From NCBI RefSeq assembly GCF_004564135.1, contig NZ_CP038255.1, positions 2,343,501 through 2,407,500 on the forward strand: a stretch of DNA of 64,000 nucleotides. The letters are read 5' to 3'. The position numbers were made by a program, and so were the translations under genes. A model generated the notes under the pieces. It searched no databases. It had not been told where the DNA came from and saw only the letters and a program-made list of their open reading frames with translations. Below, piece after piece: positions 45,404 to 54,188 of the stretch (position 1 is the stretch's first letter; each line of letters begins with the position of its first letter). The stretch is from Terasakiella sp. SH-1. Its GTDB lineage: Bacteria; Pseudomonadota; Alphaproteobacteria; Rhodospirillales; Terasakiellaceae.

Positions 45404-45622
45404 GTGGCCAAAGAGGACATGATTGAATTTCAGGGCGTCGTAACTGAACTTCTCCCTAACGCAATGTTTCGTGTAAAACTGGAAAATGATCACGAGATTC
45501 TCGCACATACATCCGGCAAGATGCGCAAAAACCGTATCCGCGTACTGGCTGGTGATAAGGTCACTGTAGAGATGACACCCTACGACCTGACCAAAGGTCG
45601 TATCACGTTCCGTTTCAAATAA
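45404..45622 (+). CDS. infA: Translation initiation factor IF-1
   Basis: 72 aa with a GTG start. [20 protein letters not shown], then [17 protein letters not shown] and [15 protein letters not shown] give the full S1-like fold of IF-1. It helps place the initiator tRNA on the small ribosomal subunit. maf follows after 24 bases. Confidence 0.98.
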   Translation: MAKEDMIEFQGVVTELLPNAMFRVKLENDHEILAHTSGKMRKNRIRVLAGDKVTVEMTPYDLTKGRITFRFK

Positions 45623-45646
45623 GCCTGAAAAGAGAGTTCCTTTCCA

Positions 45647-46216
45647 ATGGCTCTCGTTCTGGCATCAGCCTCTCCACGTCGTGTGGATTTGTTGGATCAA
45701 ATCGGCATTACGCCCGATGTGGTTGCGCCTGCCCATATTGATGAAATGCCCTTAAAAAATGAACTTCCGCGTCAGTTGGCTGCCAGATTGGCCAAAGGGA
45801 AAGCCTTGGCTATTGCCCAAGAACATCCCGGCGATCTTATTTTAGGGGCCGATACAGTTGTGGGTGTGGGACGACGCTGCCTGCCCAAAGCAGCTGATCG
45901 TGATGAAGCCCGACGTTATCTTGAACTCCTGTCTGGACGTAAACATCATGTCTATGGCGGGCTCTGCATTGTCGCCAAAGACGGTACCCCTCATAATCGG
46001 CTCATAGATACCACCGTTAAGTTCAAACGCCTTTCCTCCCAAGAGATTGATGACTATATCCAATCCCGAGAATGGGAAGGCAAGGCTGGTGCCTATGCCA
46101 TTCAAGGATTAGGTGGTGCCTTTGTTGAAAAGATCATAGGCTCTTATTCCAATGTGGTTGGTTTATCCCTGTGTGAGACCAAAAACCTCCTGCTTGGGTT
46201 AGGATATGCAAGGTAA
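45647..46216 (+). CDS. maf: Maf-type nucleotide pyrophosphatase
   Basis: 189 aa. The opening LASASPRRVDLLDQIG and LILGADTVVGVG are Maf motifs. These enzymes hydrolyse non-canonical or excess nucleoside triphosphates and influence septation. Between infA and the RNase E/G gene, the usual order in relatives. Confidence 0.94.
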   Translation: MALVLASASPRRVDLLDQIGITPDVVAPAHIDEMPLKNELPRQLAARLAKGKALAIAQEHPGDLILGADTVVGVGRRCLPKAADRDEARRYLELLSGRKHHVYGGLCIVAKDGTPHNRLIDTTVKFKRLSSQEIDDYIQSREWEGKAGAYAIQGLGGAFVEKIIGSYSNVVGLSLCETKNLLLGLGYAR

Positions 46217-46221
46217 GCGAT

Positions 46222-47568
46222 ATGAGACGCTTGCTTATTGACCATATCCCCGGCGAAACCCGCATTGCCCTGCTTGAAAATGACCGCCTTGTGCGCCTTG
46301 AAATTGACCGTGCCACCATGCCCGGTCACAGTCCCTGCCATGAAGGCAATATCTATTGGGGCCGTGTCGTTAATATTGTTCCCTCCTTGCAAGCTGCTTT
46401 TGTCGATATTGGTACAGGCATAAACGGGTTTCTGCCCGTTAACGGAACCTTTGGGGAAGAGATCAACAAGGCTGTCCATGAAGGTCAAGCCCTGCTCGTT
46501 CAGGTTCGCAAAGCCCCGCAAGGCGACAAAGGCCCCCTTCTAACCTGCAAGCTGGACCTCAATAGCCCTGACTGTGTTCTAACCATTGGTCGCCCCGGTG
46601 TGAATGTCTCACGTAAAATCGCAGACCAAAAAAAACGCACCCAATTTAAAAGCTATTTCACCGACATGATAGCCCCCCCGTTAGGACTCATCATTCGTAC
46701 AAGTGCCCAGTCTTTCTCCCTTGAAAAGCTGGAACAACAGATCCACCCTCTTTTGGAAAAATGGTCCTCTATCAACACCGTGCCTGAGAAAATTCCTGCT
46801 CTTGCAGAAACCTCTGAGCATTTTATCGAAAACCTGTGGCATGAGTTTGAAACTTATGACTTTGACGAAATATTGGTCGAAGGCTTGGAAGCCTATCAAA
46901 TTCTTCACCGCCTTAGCCCAAAGGCCACTCTCTATAGCGCCCCTCTCCCCCTTTTTCAACAGGAAGGGGTTAACGAAGAAATTGAACAAGCTAACCAAAA
47001 AGTGCTGCCCCTCCCCAGTGGTGGAACTCTTGTGATTGAACCCACGACTGCCTTGATTGCAATTGATATCAATATGGGCAATCGCACAGATGGCCGGGAT
47101 GCCCAAACCAATAGACTTACGACTAACCTAGAAGCTCTGGAGATTTTATCCAGAGAGATCACCTTGCGAAACCTGTCCGGTCAAATTGTCATTGATTTCA
47201 TTAACCTGAAACAAAAAACGGCCAGAGACAAACTGCTTGCTGCCTGTAAAACACACCTTGAAGATGATCGAACAACAGTGCATGGCTTTACTCGCTTGGG
47301 TCTAATGGAAATATCGCGCCAACGCCAGGGCTACCGCCTTGACGAACTCCTCAACACTCCGGAAAATGCTTTTTACGATTTAATCAAAGCCCTATCTAGA
47401 ACACCACAACTCAAAGCTCTCCTGCTCAGCCCCAACCTTTATCAGCATTGGCATATGACCAAATATGCTCCCACTTTAAACTGGCTGTTTGACCGCCTTG
47501 GTTATGTGATCAAACCAACAGAAAGTAACAGCCTGCCTGCTTTCACTTATCAAATTCAAGAAAACTGA
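46222..47568 (+). CDS. Ribonuclease E/G family protein (RNase G-like)
   Basis: 448 aa, the size of an RNase G-type catalytic core without the long C-terminal scaffold of RNase E. The S1 part ([20 protein letters not shown]) is followed by the catalytic aspartates in LIAIDINMG and [10 protein letters not shown]. It cleaves single-stranded RNA endonucleolytically. It shows no obvious zinc-link CPxCxG motif after residue 340, as some alphaproteobacterial members. yacG follows directly. Confidence 0.92.
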   Translation: MRRLLIDHIPGETRIALLENDRLVRLEIDRATMPGHSPCHEGNIYWGRVVNIVPSLQAAFVDIGTGINGFLPVNGTFGEEINKAVHEGQALLVQVRKAPQGDKGPLLTCKLDLNSPDCVLTIGRPGVNVSRKIADQKKRTQFKSYFTDMIAPPLGLIIRTSAQSFSLEKLEQQIHPLLEKWSSINTVPEKIPALAETSEHFIENLWHEFETYDFDEILVEGLEAYQILHRLSPKATLYSAPLPLFQQEGVNEEIEQANQKVLPLPSGGTLVIEPTTALIAIDINMGNRTDGRDAQTNRLTTNLEALEILSREITLRNLSGQIVIDFINLKQKTARDKLLAACKTHLEDDRTTVHGFTRLGLMEISRQRQGYRLDELLNTPENAFYDLIKALSRTPQLKALLLSPNLYQHWHMTKYAPTLNWLFDRLGYVIKPTESNSLPAFTYQIQEN

Positions 47569-47569
47569 C

Positions 47570-47731
47570 ATGAACACCCAATGCCCAACCTGTAACAAAC
47601 CAACAACCAAACAATACCGCCCCTTTTGCTCAAAACGATGCGCCGACCTTGATTTGGGACAATGGCTCAACGAAGGCTATAAGATTGAATCAGAAGAAGA
47701 AAGTAACCTGGACGAATATGAACCCGGCTAA
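47570..47731 (+). CDS. yacG: DNA gyrase inhibitor YacG, zinc-binding
   Basis: 53 aa. CPTC near the start and [15 protein letters not shown] give the four zinc-ligand cysteines of YacG, with an acidic tail ([14 protein letters not shown]). Characterised members bind GyrB and inhibit gyrase. The ATG follows the RNase gene by one base. An IS3-type element begins one base after the stop, so the coding region is intact but its downstream context is lost. Confidence 0.9.
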   Translation: MNTQCPTCNKPTTKQYRPFCSKRCADLDLGQWLNEGYKIESEEESNLDEYEPG

Positions 47732-47770
47732 GTGGATCCGTTCCCTAAAACTGGAGAGTACCTTCTCCGT

Positions 47771-48652
47771 TTAAGCGGCCTTCAACTCATATTGCATTGG
47801 ACTGATATTGCCCAAGTATGAAGGACGACGTTTCGGATTATAAAAACGATTGATATATCCGAACAAGGCTTTTTCCGCCTGTTCTCTTGTTTGCATTTTC
47901 CTTCTCCAGATCAATTCGGCTTTCAGGGATTTGAAAAAGGTTTCCACGACGGCGTTGTCATAGCAATTACCCTTGCCAAACATGGAAGCCTTGAAGCCGT
48001 GTTTTCCGAGCAGTTTCTGATAATCATGTGAGCAATATTGGCTGCCACGATCTGAATGGAATATCACGCCTTCCGGTGGTTGCCGCAGAGCAATGGCCTG
48101 TTGCAAAGCATCAATCACCAATTTGCGTTTCAGTCGCTTGCTTGTTGCCCAGCCAATGACACGGCGGGAAGAAAGATCAATCACAATTGCCAGATACAAC
48201 CAACCTTCCGCTGTTTTGATATAACTGATGTGGCGTTCCGCCAGCTTCGCAAACACCCGCCCATTTCTGGTTTGGCCCCGTGGTCGTAAAATCACCATCC
48301 AACAGGTTAGGTGCCACATTGAAGTTATGGTCGCTGTCTGTTGTCTTCTTGAAGATATGTGTGCGTATCACTCTGATATTGTTATCTTTCATCAAACGAG
48401 TGACCCGTTTTTCACTGACCCTAAAGCCCAGGTCACGCAATTCACCTGTCATGCGTTCACGTCCATAAGATTGACAATTTTCTTTATGAATGGTGCGAAT
48501 ATTGGTCAGCAAAACCAGATCATCTCGCTGGCGTTGAGACATGGGGCGTTTACGCCAATCATAATAACCACTGGGGCTGACGTTGAAAGCTTTGCACAAC
48601 AGATGAAGGGGGGGAGATCGGCCTTCTTCGCATCAATGAACTTGAACCTCAT
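47771..48652 (-). pseudogene. IS3 orfB transposase, frameshifted
   Basis: From MRFKFIDAKKADL at 48652 the frame changes near CKAFNVSPSGYYDWRKR. It changes again near residue 110, where about two dozen extra bases separate NQKWAG from ISYIKTAEGWLYLAIV. The DDE catalytic motifs remain readable (IDLSSRRVIGW, FHSDRGSQY, NAVVETFFKSLKAEL). The protein cannot be made without recoding, so the copy is inactive. Confidence 0.85.
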
Positions 48653-48947
48653 CGCTTTTGGCTCGCAAAGACCCCAGCAAAAGCCGGGACGATGAGGCCG
48701 TTGCCTTTTTTAATATCTCGCGTTCCTCCTTGAGAATGCGGTTCTCTTTACGAAGACGGGCAAGTTCCTTGTACAGATCATCATGCGGACCTGACATCAA
48801 GTCATCATGTTTATGCTGCCCCCCCACTTGTTCAAGGTGGATAGGCCAATGCCAAGATTGGCAGCAACTTGTTTGCGTGACAGTCCGCTTGTCAGTGCAA
48901 GTTGGACAGCTTCATGTCTAAATTCATCAGATTTTTTTAAGACTCAT
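48649..48947 (-). pseudogene. IS3 orfA, frameshifted
   Basis: The start (ATG at 48947, AGGAGG upstream) is followed by a run of seven A residues that brings a TGA into frame at codon 7. The correct frame continues as KSDEFRHEAVQLALTSGLSR, then shifts again in a run of seven G residues before QHKHDDL. Near the end, about 24 extra bases follow KKATA. The leucine-zipper part (ELARLRKENRILKEEREILK) is intact. Confidence 0.8.
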
Positions 48948-49014
48948 TTATTCCTCCTGTAAATCTCAGTTTAACAGAAGGTGCTCTCCAGTTTTAGGGA
49001 ACGGGTCCAAAAAG

Positions 49015-49194
49015 TCAGCGGCGCTTTTCACTCAATCTAATAACATTTTCTGTTTCAGCAGCTTCTAAACGTTCTGTCATATCTATTGTCTTTTGGGCAA
49101 CTTCAATAAAATCCGCTACCCGCTTTGTGAGAGACGCATTATCAATTGCCCTAAGCTTTTCAATAATGCGTTTCTCGTCTGCCGTTAATTTCAT
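49015..49194 (-). CDS. Small helical protein near luxI
   Basis: 59 aa, starting MKLTADEKRIIEKLRAIDN and ending ETENVIRLSEKRR. Predicted to be almost entirely helical, with charge patterning of a coiled coil. It lies between the IS3 end and the luxI gene, on the same strand as the cluster. No family recognised. Upstream bases contain GGGGGCATTT before the ATG, a possible ribosome binding site. Confidence 0.55.
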   Translation of the reverse strand: MKLTADEKRIIEKLRAIDNASLTKRVADFIEVAQKTIDMTERLEAAETENVIRLSEKRR

Positions 49195-49237
49195 AAATGC
49201 CCCCTACAACTAGAAGGCATGATAATCAAAAATACAA

Positions 49238-49375
49238 TTACTGTTGAGTCTTTTCTTTATCTTTCACGGCCTCAAGTAAAGCAAACAGTATCTCCCCAGC
49301 TTCAATGAGAATACCTTCAGCATCAGGATACTTTCTGAGTTCAGCAACGACCTCTTCAATTCTAGGCGCGTCCAT
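49238..49375 (-). CDS. Small acidic protein overlapping the luxI end
   Basis: 45 aa, starting MDAPRIEEVVAELRKYPD. The start at 49375 is set by a near-perfect AAGGAGGT about 7 bases upstream; a longer in-frame reading to 49504 has no such site. It overlaps the last 14 bases of luxI, so it is probably translated from the same message. Helical and acidic. A role alongside the autoinducer synthase is possible but only position supports it. Confidence 0.6.
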   Translation of the reverse strand: MDAPRIEEVVAELRKYPDAEGILIEAGEILFALLEAVKDKEKTQQ

Positions 49376-50153
49376 GTTCCAGTACCTCCTTAGTGATTGC
49401 TTTTTCGATAGAACCAATCTGATTCGCAATATCAGACATGCCAACACTTTTTGCTTGTCCCCGTAGGTATTCCAAAGATGCATAAATACCGCGAATTTGT
49501 TCATCTACAGAACTTTCGGTCATAACGTTATGCGCTCCCACAGGACGAGTCCACAACACAGGTTCGTGAATATTGTTTTTCTTACGTATCGAATGTAAAT
49601 ATTCAGTACTGATTGGTAAACGCACGGCAACAGCCCGTGAGTTTCCAATTTTATGTTCGTCCCCAATTCTTTCAGAATCCCATCCTGCATGTTTGAAAAG
49701 GCGCTCAATAAAAACGTCTGTTACAGTGATTAATTCCGTTTTTCCATGCGCCAGTCCATATTCGATACCCCCAAGAAACAATTCGACACAGCCGCGCGAC
49801 AAAAGGCGTGTTACTTTCTCATCTCCCTCAGTCTCAACCGCAAATCGGCTTGATTCGAAATATATTGAGGATTCGGGGCAAATAGCACCATCTAAAAGCT
49901 GAGGAAAAGTGTCACGAAGCATGTTCGGCCCAGTCATCGGCAAAAAACGAACCGAGCCTCTTAACATACCGTCTGGACTGTAATAAAGCATATAAGTTGG
50001 GTTAAAAGCATCATATTGGTCACGCTCTCGACCATTATCAATCGTGACATCCCAACCCAAACGGCCATTAAAAACTCTCGCTCTTTGCCGGAACATTTGA
50101 TCTAATCGTTCCATAAAAACATGATGATCTGATGGTTCAATGAGAATAAGCAT
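49362..50153 (-). CDS. Acyl-homoserine-lactone synthase, LuxI family
   Basis: 263 aa. The conserved LuxI pattern is present: Arg, Phe and Trp in RARVFNGRLGW (about 23-34), Asp residues in ERDQYDAF (about 43-50), Arg in GSVRFLPMTGPNML (about 69) and ESSRF (about 99-104). These form the acyl-ACP/SAM pocket in characterised members. The C-terminal 50 residues extend past the minimal enzyme. It lies directly downstream of the luxR-type gene, with a lux-box-like palindrome between them. The acyl chain cannot be predicted. Confidence 0.93.
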   Translation of the reverse strand: MLILIEPSDHHVFMERLDQMFRQRARVFNGRLGWDVTIDNGRERDQYDAFNPTYMLYYSPDGMLRGSVRFLPMTGPNMLRDTFPQLLDGAICPESSIYFESSRFAVETEGDEKVTRLLSRGCVELFLGGIEYGLAHGKTELITVTDVFIERLFKHAGWDSERIGDEHKIGNSRAVAVRLPISTEYLHSIRKKNNIHEPVLWTRPVGAHNVMTESSVDEQIRGIYASLEYLRGQAKSVGMSDIANQIGSIEKAITKEVLEHGRA

Positions 50154-50210
50154 TTTCGCCCCCGTTTAATAAAACTAAAAGGCAATGTGCTGGATTTTAC
50201 GTATTACACA

Positions 50211-50230
50211 TATCGGGGTTTACCCTGATA
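50211..50230. promoter_or_regulatory. lux-box-like inverted repeat upstream of luxI
   Basis: TATCGGGGTT (50211-50220) and TACCCTGATA (50221-50230) form a 20-base palindrome with 8 of 10 pairs matching, the length and form of LuxR-type operators. It lies 58 bases before the luxI start and 4 bases after the luxR stop, consistent with positive feedback on luxI. Confidence 0.65.
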
Positions 50231-50233
50231 TAC

Positions 50234-50947
50234 TTATGGTGAGATCAATCCCATTGTCAGCCCACGTACAACCGCTTGCGTACGTGAGTAAACGCCAAAC
50301 TTATTAAAAACATTCGTAAAATGGCTTTCGACTGTCTTTGTTGATATTCTCATTATGTCAGAAATTTCACTATTGGACTTACCGTCTTTCGCCCATTTTA
50401 AACATTCCAACTCTCTGGCAGTCAAAGGACCACTGCTATTTTCAGGTAAGGTTAAGTCTGCAAAATAAGCATCAAAATGAAGTGCTAACAAATGAAGATC
50501 AGCTGCATTGTGGGTTAAGGCTTGTTTAAATGCTCGATCAGCTTCATCACTGGCTACAGAAATAAAGGAGGACTTAAAACCAACCGATCTATTAGGAATA
50601 GTCAAACCATTACCAAGGCCACACTCCTTGGCTTCCCCCATCATTTGTTGCTGGCGTGCCGTCATACCTGTACTGTCATTACAACTCCACGCAAAGGGTA
50701 ATTTGGCTGTCGTACCATGTTCAAATACAGGGTCGATCTCCCCATAGGACTCATTAAGGTATCTTTCTTCCCAAATGGAACCATAATTATGGCGATGGGC
50801 AACCCAATCCCCCTCAGGTACGCCAAAATTGAAATAGGCAAATGTAGAAAAACCTAAAGAGTTAATTTGTACCGAAAACAAATCCGCCAAAATATCTGGT
50901 GTTTTAGCCTCTGATAATTCACCAATAAAACTTTGCAACCGATTCAT
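50234..50947 (-). CDS. LuxR-family quorum-sensing regulator
   Basis: 237 aa. The autoinducer-binding domain (about 1-165) keeps the pocket residues seen in TraR/LuxR: Trp and Tyr in WEERYLNESYGEIDP, Asp-Pro at its end, and PFAWS. The C-terminal GerE-type helix-turn-helix (about 172-230) reads LTARELECLKWAKDGKSNSE, then ISTKTVESHFTNVFNKF. It should bind the AHL made by the neighbouring synthase and activate lux-box promoters. It follows the PLD gene with a terminator-like hairpin between. Confidence 0.93.
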   Translation of the reverse strand: MNRLQSFIGELSEAKTPDILADLFSVQINSLGFSTFAYFNFGVPEGDWVAHRHNYGSIWEERYLNESYGEIDPVFEHGTTAKLPFAWSCNDSTGMTARQQQMMGEAKECGLGNGLTIPNRSVGFKSSFISVASDEADRAFKQALTHNAADLHLLALHFDAYFADLTLPENSSGPLTARELECLKWAKDGKSNSEISDIMRISTKTVESHFTNVFNKFGVYSRTQAVVRGLTMGLISP

Positions 50948-51048
50948 GTGTCTAATGAGTAATCACTACCTAGACCATATTAGAAAGACTATTAGGCATA
51001 GAGTCTAGTCATTTTTATAATCTAACGAAGATTGACCCCACAAGATAC

Positions 51049-51069
51049 AAGGGAGCTTAGGGCTCCCTT
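51049..51069. terminator. Hairpin after the PLD gene
   Basis: AAGGGAGC (51049-51056) pairs with GCTCCCTT (51062-51069), 12 bases after the PLD stop. The T-run on the minus strand is weak, so termination may be partial and luxR could receive some read-through. Confidence 0.65.
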
Positions 51070-51080
51070 GCTTTTATTGC

Positions 51081-54000
51081 CTACTCTTCTTCAAATTCAA
51101 AAGGTTCCCCTTTTGCCCGATCTTCTTCGAAGCTTTTAATTGTTTTGCCCACTTCAACAGAAACCTGACGTTTTTCCTGAATCAGTTTCGTGGTCTCGCT
51201 TGAGAAAAGCTCCTCTTCAGAATCGGATAATTCATTCAGGCTTTCCTGAATATTATAAGTATTCTTCATCTGGGTCTGGACAACACTTGCCATCTCATTT
51301 GCCGGCGGATCAAAAAGGTCTGTTTGCGCCTTACCAATTTTATTGGCAGATTCAGACAAGCTTTGACGTCCTGCCCTGCTCATTTGCTGTTCATAAGGCA
51401 CCATCTCTTCAACCGTTTCAAGCTGGGCAGTGGTTCGTCTTTGCAATTGAGCACGAGAAAGCTCGGCCAATTCAATTTCGCGATCAGGTGAAGTCACCGT
51501 TGTTGGGTTTTCTTCCCCATAACGCCCAACAGCATCATCGTCTTTTTTGAGACGGCCATATTCAGCCCGCTGTCTTTGCTGGGCAACCTTTTTCCAGATA
51601 AAGCAGCCAAGAGCCAAAAGAAGCGCCCCAAGAGCAATAGCCCCAAAAACCCAAACCACTGTGGGCCAACCTTTGGTATCCGGGTTCGGATTTGGCCCCG
51701 GAGGGGTCTGTGGCGAGCGGCCATAAATACTATAGACCCCTTTGAAATCACCACTGCTATCTTGCGGATAGGTAATCGTCCCAAAAAATTCCATGCCAGT
51801 GAAACCTTCATTCAACGTCGCACGGGAAACCTGACCGAAGAATAAGTTGGCAGACGTCTCGTTTTCCCCCATTTCCCACGTCAGGCTGTTATTATTATAG
51901 ACTGGATTAACGATAACTGTGTCACCCAGCTTAACCGTTCCGTCACTGGTTACTGTAAGGCTATCGGTAATTTGTGGGAAAGGCTGCTCTTCAGTCTCAG
52001 TAAACGGCTGTTGGGTTAACAAGCGAGCTGAATTTTCCGGCAGTGTATAAGACTTCCCACCATCATCTGTAACCCATGTTTTGTAGGTCCCTTGCCAATA
52101 TTCCAGAACCTTTAAACGCATTTGATTGAAGGCACTCAAAATCTCCAATGCATTACAGTGATAGCCATTATCTTTCAGGAACTTGTTAATATTGGCGTTG
52201 GCTTCTTCCACAGTATCTGTTTTCTGATCCACCACTTTAGAGAAACCTGCCATAAGAACGGTTGAATCCATCACATTCGCAACAAAACGCAAGGCTTCCG
52301 GTGTGGCCTCTGTCGGCGGTGGATTTTCACTAAAGAATGGGTTCTTCAACGCCTCCAGCACAAAGGTTGCCTGTGTCTGAAAACCGCTATTGGAAATATG
52401 TTCGTTCATTCTGGCTTGAACAATATTTTTCTGCGCGGGGTCTTGCGTTTCGTCCCATTGCTTTTTCAGTTCCCCCCAAATTACCCTGGATAAGGTATTG
52501 GATTGCAGGTCTGCGATAAAAAGCATCGCCTCTAATTGTTCGCTGGTTTCTAAGTCTTCATCCATCGCATTTGTGCACGTTGTTGAGGAAAAATTCCATA
52601 ATGGTGTCCAGTAGTTTTGTAAGTAGCTGGTAACGACCTGTTCATCCTGAACCATATAGCCAAATTCATTCAAATTGGCCGGATAAAGATTTTGCGACCC
52701 AATATAGAACAATGCATCATCCACCATAAACGTCTTGGCATGGTTCGGGATCGGAGCATCACCCGGATATGTTTTTTGGGCAGAATAACGGAAAGATGCC
52801 ACACGGAACTTACTCTTAATCAGGTCTGTGGCTGCAGCGTCCGTCATCCAAAGCGTCTCAGTCAGGACGATTTTCATTTTCGCATTCACAGTATCAGGAT
52901 TATCACCATAATAAGGCGCGACAGTTGCACTCAATCCACCAGCAACCGCATTGGGGTTGGACAGCACAATTTTCATCTCTACGCCCCGCTGCAAGGCTTC
53001 CCCCATCTTCTTGAAGAGGTTTTCATTCCAAATCAAAGAACAATAGCGTAGTCCGGGAATGTCATTTGGAATTAAACGGAAAGCCTGTAAAGACATACGG
53101 ATGGACTTTTTCGCCAATGAAACAGCCTTCAAAATGGCTTCGTCGCTGGGCTCTGTAAAAGAGAATAAAAAGCTGGAAAGCGTCGGCAGCGCATAATAAC
53201 GTCTTGTATCCGCCCCTCGCCCGATCGCAAGAACCGAACTTCCCGTTTTTGATGGTTGGGGAGGAAAACGTTTCTTACAATCTTCATAAAGAGAAGCTGG
53301 TGGATAGGCCCAATATTTGCTGACGCATTTCTTCTGCTTTTCATCGTAGGTATAAGAGGCATGCAATTTGACTTCTTGCTCAGGTGCCAAAGGGGCAAAG
53401 GAATTGCTACGTGCCAATTCAAAGGCCCAGAGACTATTGGCATATTCATGTGCATCAAGAGCAGCTTCTCCTTCCAGCATCATGGAAACATCAAAAACCG
53501 GATTTTTCCCCAGATATTGCTCCCCCCAGACATTATGCCCACCGGTTAAAGCTTTTTTCCCATCTGCTGCCACAATCTTTGAATGGTTCCATGATGAAAA
53601 ACTGGAACTCATCACAGTGACATAAATGGTCATCTTTTTACTCGGGTCCAATTGCTTGGTAATCTCCGATAAAAAGGGCTCAGCCGTTAAAGGTGGAATA
53701 TTGGGCAAGGGATTGGAATAAAGAATACGAATAACCGGTCGCTGGTCTTCCGGTAAATTGCTCAAATATGTAATCGCATTTTGAAATGCTGTTAAAAACT
53801 TTCCGGTCGGGACCGTCAATGTCGTGAAATCAAGAAGAACCCGTGCTGATGTCATCACATCATAGATGGCATCATAGATACGATAGGAATGCCCCACCAA
53901 TAAATTGGCAGGTTCTGCCCCCGGTTCCGTCACCGTTGCTGAAACAGCTTTACACTGTTGTGTCGGCCCTTCTGCCGTCGTGCAGGCTTGCAGATGGAAA

Positions 54001-54188
54001 TCTGTACTATCGCCCGCAACCGCCTGCTTAAACTGGTCATAAGGCAGCCCCCACACATTTGTCGGTGTGGCATAAAGCCAGTCTGGGGCAAAGCTATTGT
54101 TATCTGAATACCCCCAATGGGCTGTGTCTTTAGGGAATTTTTCGTTTAAAAACTGCTTTATCTGGTCAATATATGTTGGATCGCTCAT
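51081..54188 (-). CDS. Phospholipase D-superfamily membrane protein with C-terminal beta domain and tail
   Basis: 1035 aa. Two HKD motifs define the PLD fold: HSKIVAAD with His at 202 and HAKTFMVD with His at 483, each followed by the family's G(G/S)xN element (TGGHNVWG, IGSQNLYP). A helical part follows, then a beta-rich domain (about 735-830), a single membrane span (about 842-865, ending WKK) and a 170-residue acidic, coiled tail. No signal peptide is present. PLD-superfamily enzymes cleave or transfer phosphodiesters in lipids or nucleic acids. The ATG overlaps the oxygenase stop (TGATG), coupling it to the borosin cluster. Substrate unknown. Confidence 0.82.
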   Translation of the reverse strand: MSDPTYIDQIKQFLNEKFPKDTAHWGYSDNNSFAPDWLYATPTNVWGLPYDQFKQAVAGDSTDFHLQACTTAEGPTQQCKAVSATVTEPGAEPANLLVGHSYRIYDAIYDVMTSARVLLDFTTLTVPTGKFLTAFQNAITYLSNLPEDQRPVIRILYSNPLPNIPPLTAEPFLSEITKQLDPSKKMTIYVTVMSSSFSSWNHSKIVAADGKKALTGGHNVWGEQYLGKNPVFDVSMMLEGEAALDAHEYANSLWAFELARSNSFAPLAPEQEVKLHASYTYDEKQKKCVSKYWAYPPASLYEDCKKRFPPQPSKTGSSVLAIGRGADTRRYYALPTLSSFLFSFTEPSDEAILKAVSLAKKSIRMSLQAFRLIPNDIPGLRYCSLIWNENLFKKMGEALQRGVEMKIVLSNPNAVAGGLSATVAPYYGDNPDTVNAKMKIVLTETLWMTDAAATDLIKSKFRVASFRYSAQKTYPGDAPIPNHAKTFMVDDALFYIGSQNLYPANLNEFGYMVQDEQVVTSYLQNYWTPLWNFSSTTCTNAMDEDLETSEQLEAMLFIADLQSNTLSRVIWGELKKQWDETQDPAQKNIVQARMNEHISNSGFQTQATFVLEALKNPFFSENPPPTEATPEALRFVANVMDSTVLMAGFSKVVDQKTDTVEEANANINKFLKDNGYHCNALEILSAFNQMRLKVLEYWQGTYKTWVTDDGGKSYTLPENSARLLTQQPFTETEEQPFPQITDSLTVTSDGTVKLGDTVIVNPVYNNNSLTWEMGENETSANLFFGQVSRATLNEGFTGMEFFGTITYPQDSSGDFKGVYSIYGRSPQTPPGPNPNPDTKGWPTVVWVFGAIALGALLLALGCFIWKKVAQQRQRAEYGRLKKDDDAVGRYGEENPTTVTSPDREIELAELSRAQLQRRTTAQLETVEEMVPYEQQMSRAGRQSLSESANKIGKAQTDLFDPPANEMASVVQTQMKNTYNIQESLNELSDSEEELFSSETTKLIQEKRQVSVEVGKTIKSFEEDRAKGEPFEFEEE

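Larger units (their letters stand above)
47733..49009 (-). mobile_element. IS3-family insertion sequence, decayed
   Basis: The ends are inverted repeats: TGGATCCGTTCCCTAAAACT from 47733 and, on the other strand, TGGACCCGTTCCCTAAAACT from 49009, starting TG and ending CA as IS3 elements do. The 1277 bases hold an orfA/orfB pair on the minus strand, both broken. I could not see a clean 3-4-base target duplication (TAAG before, AAAA after). It separates yacG from the quorum-sensing/borosin cluster. Confidence 0.9.

Noticed and set aside
49376-49504. Longer start for the small gene overlapping luxI
   Set aside because: The strong AAGGAGGT lies directly before the ATG at 49375, and the upstream part is a shadow of luxI.
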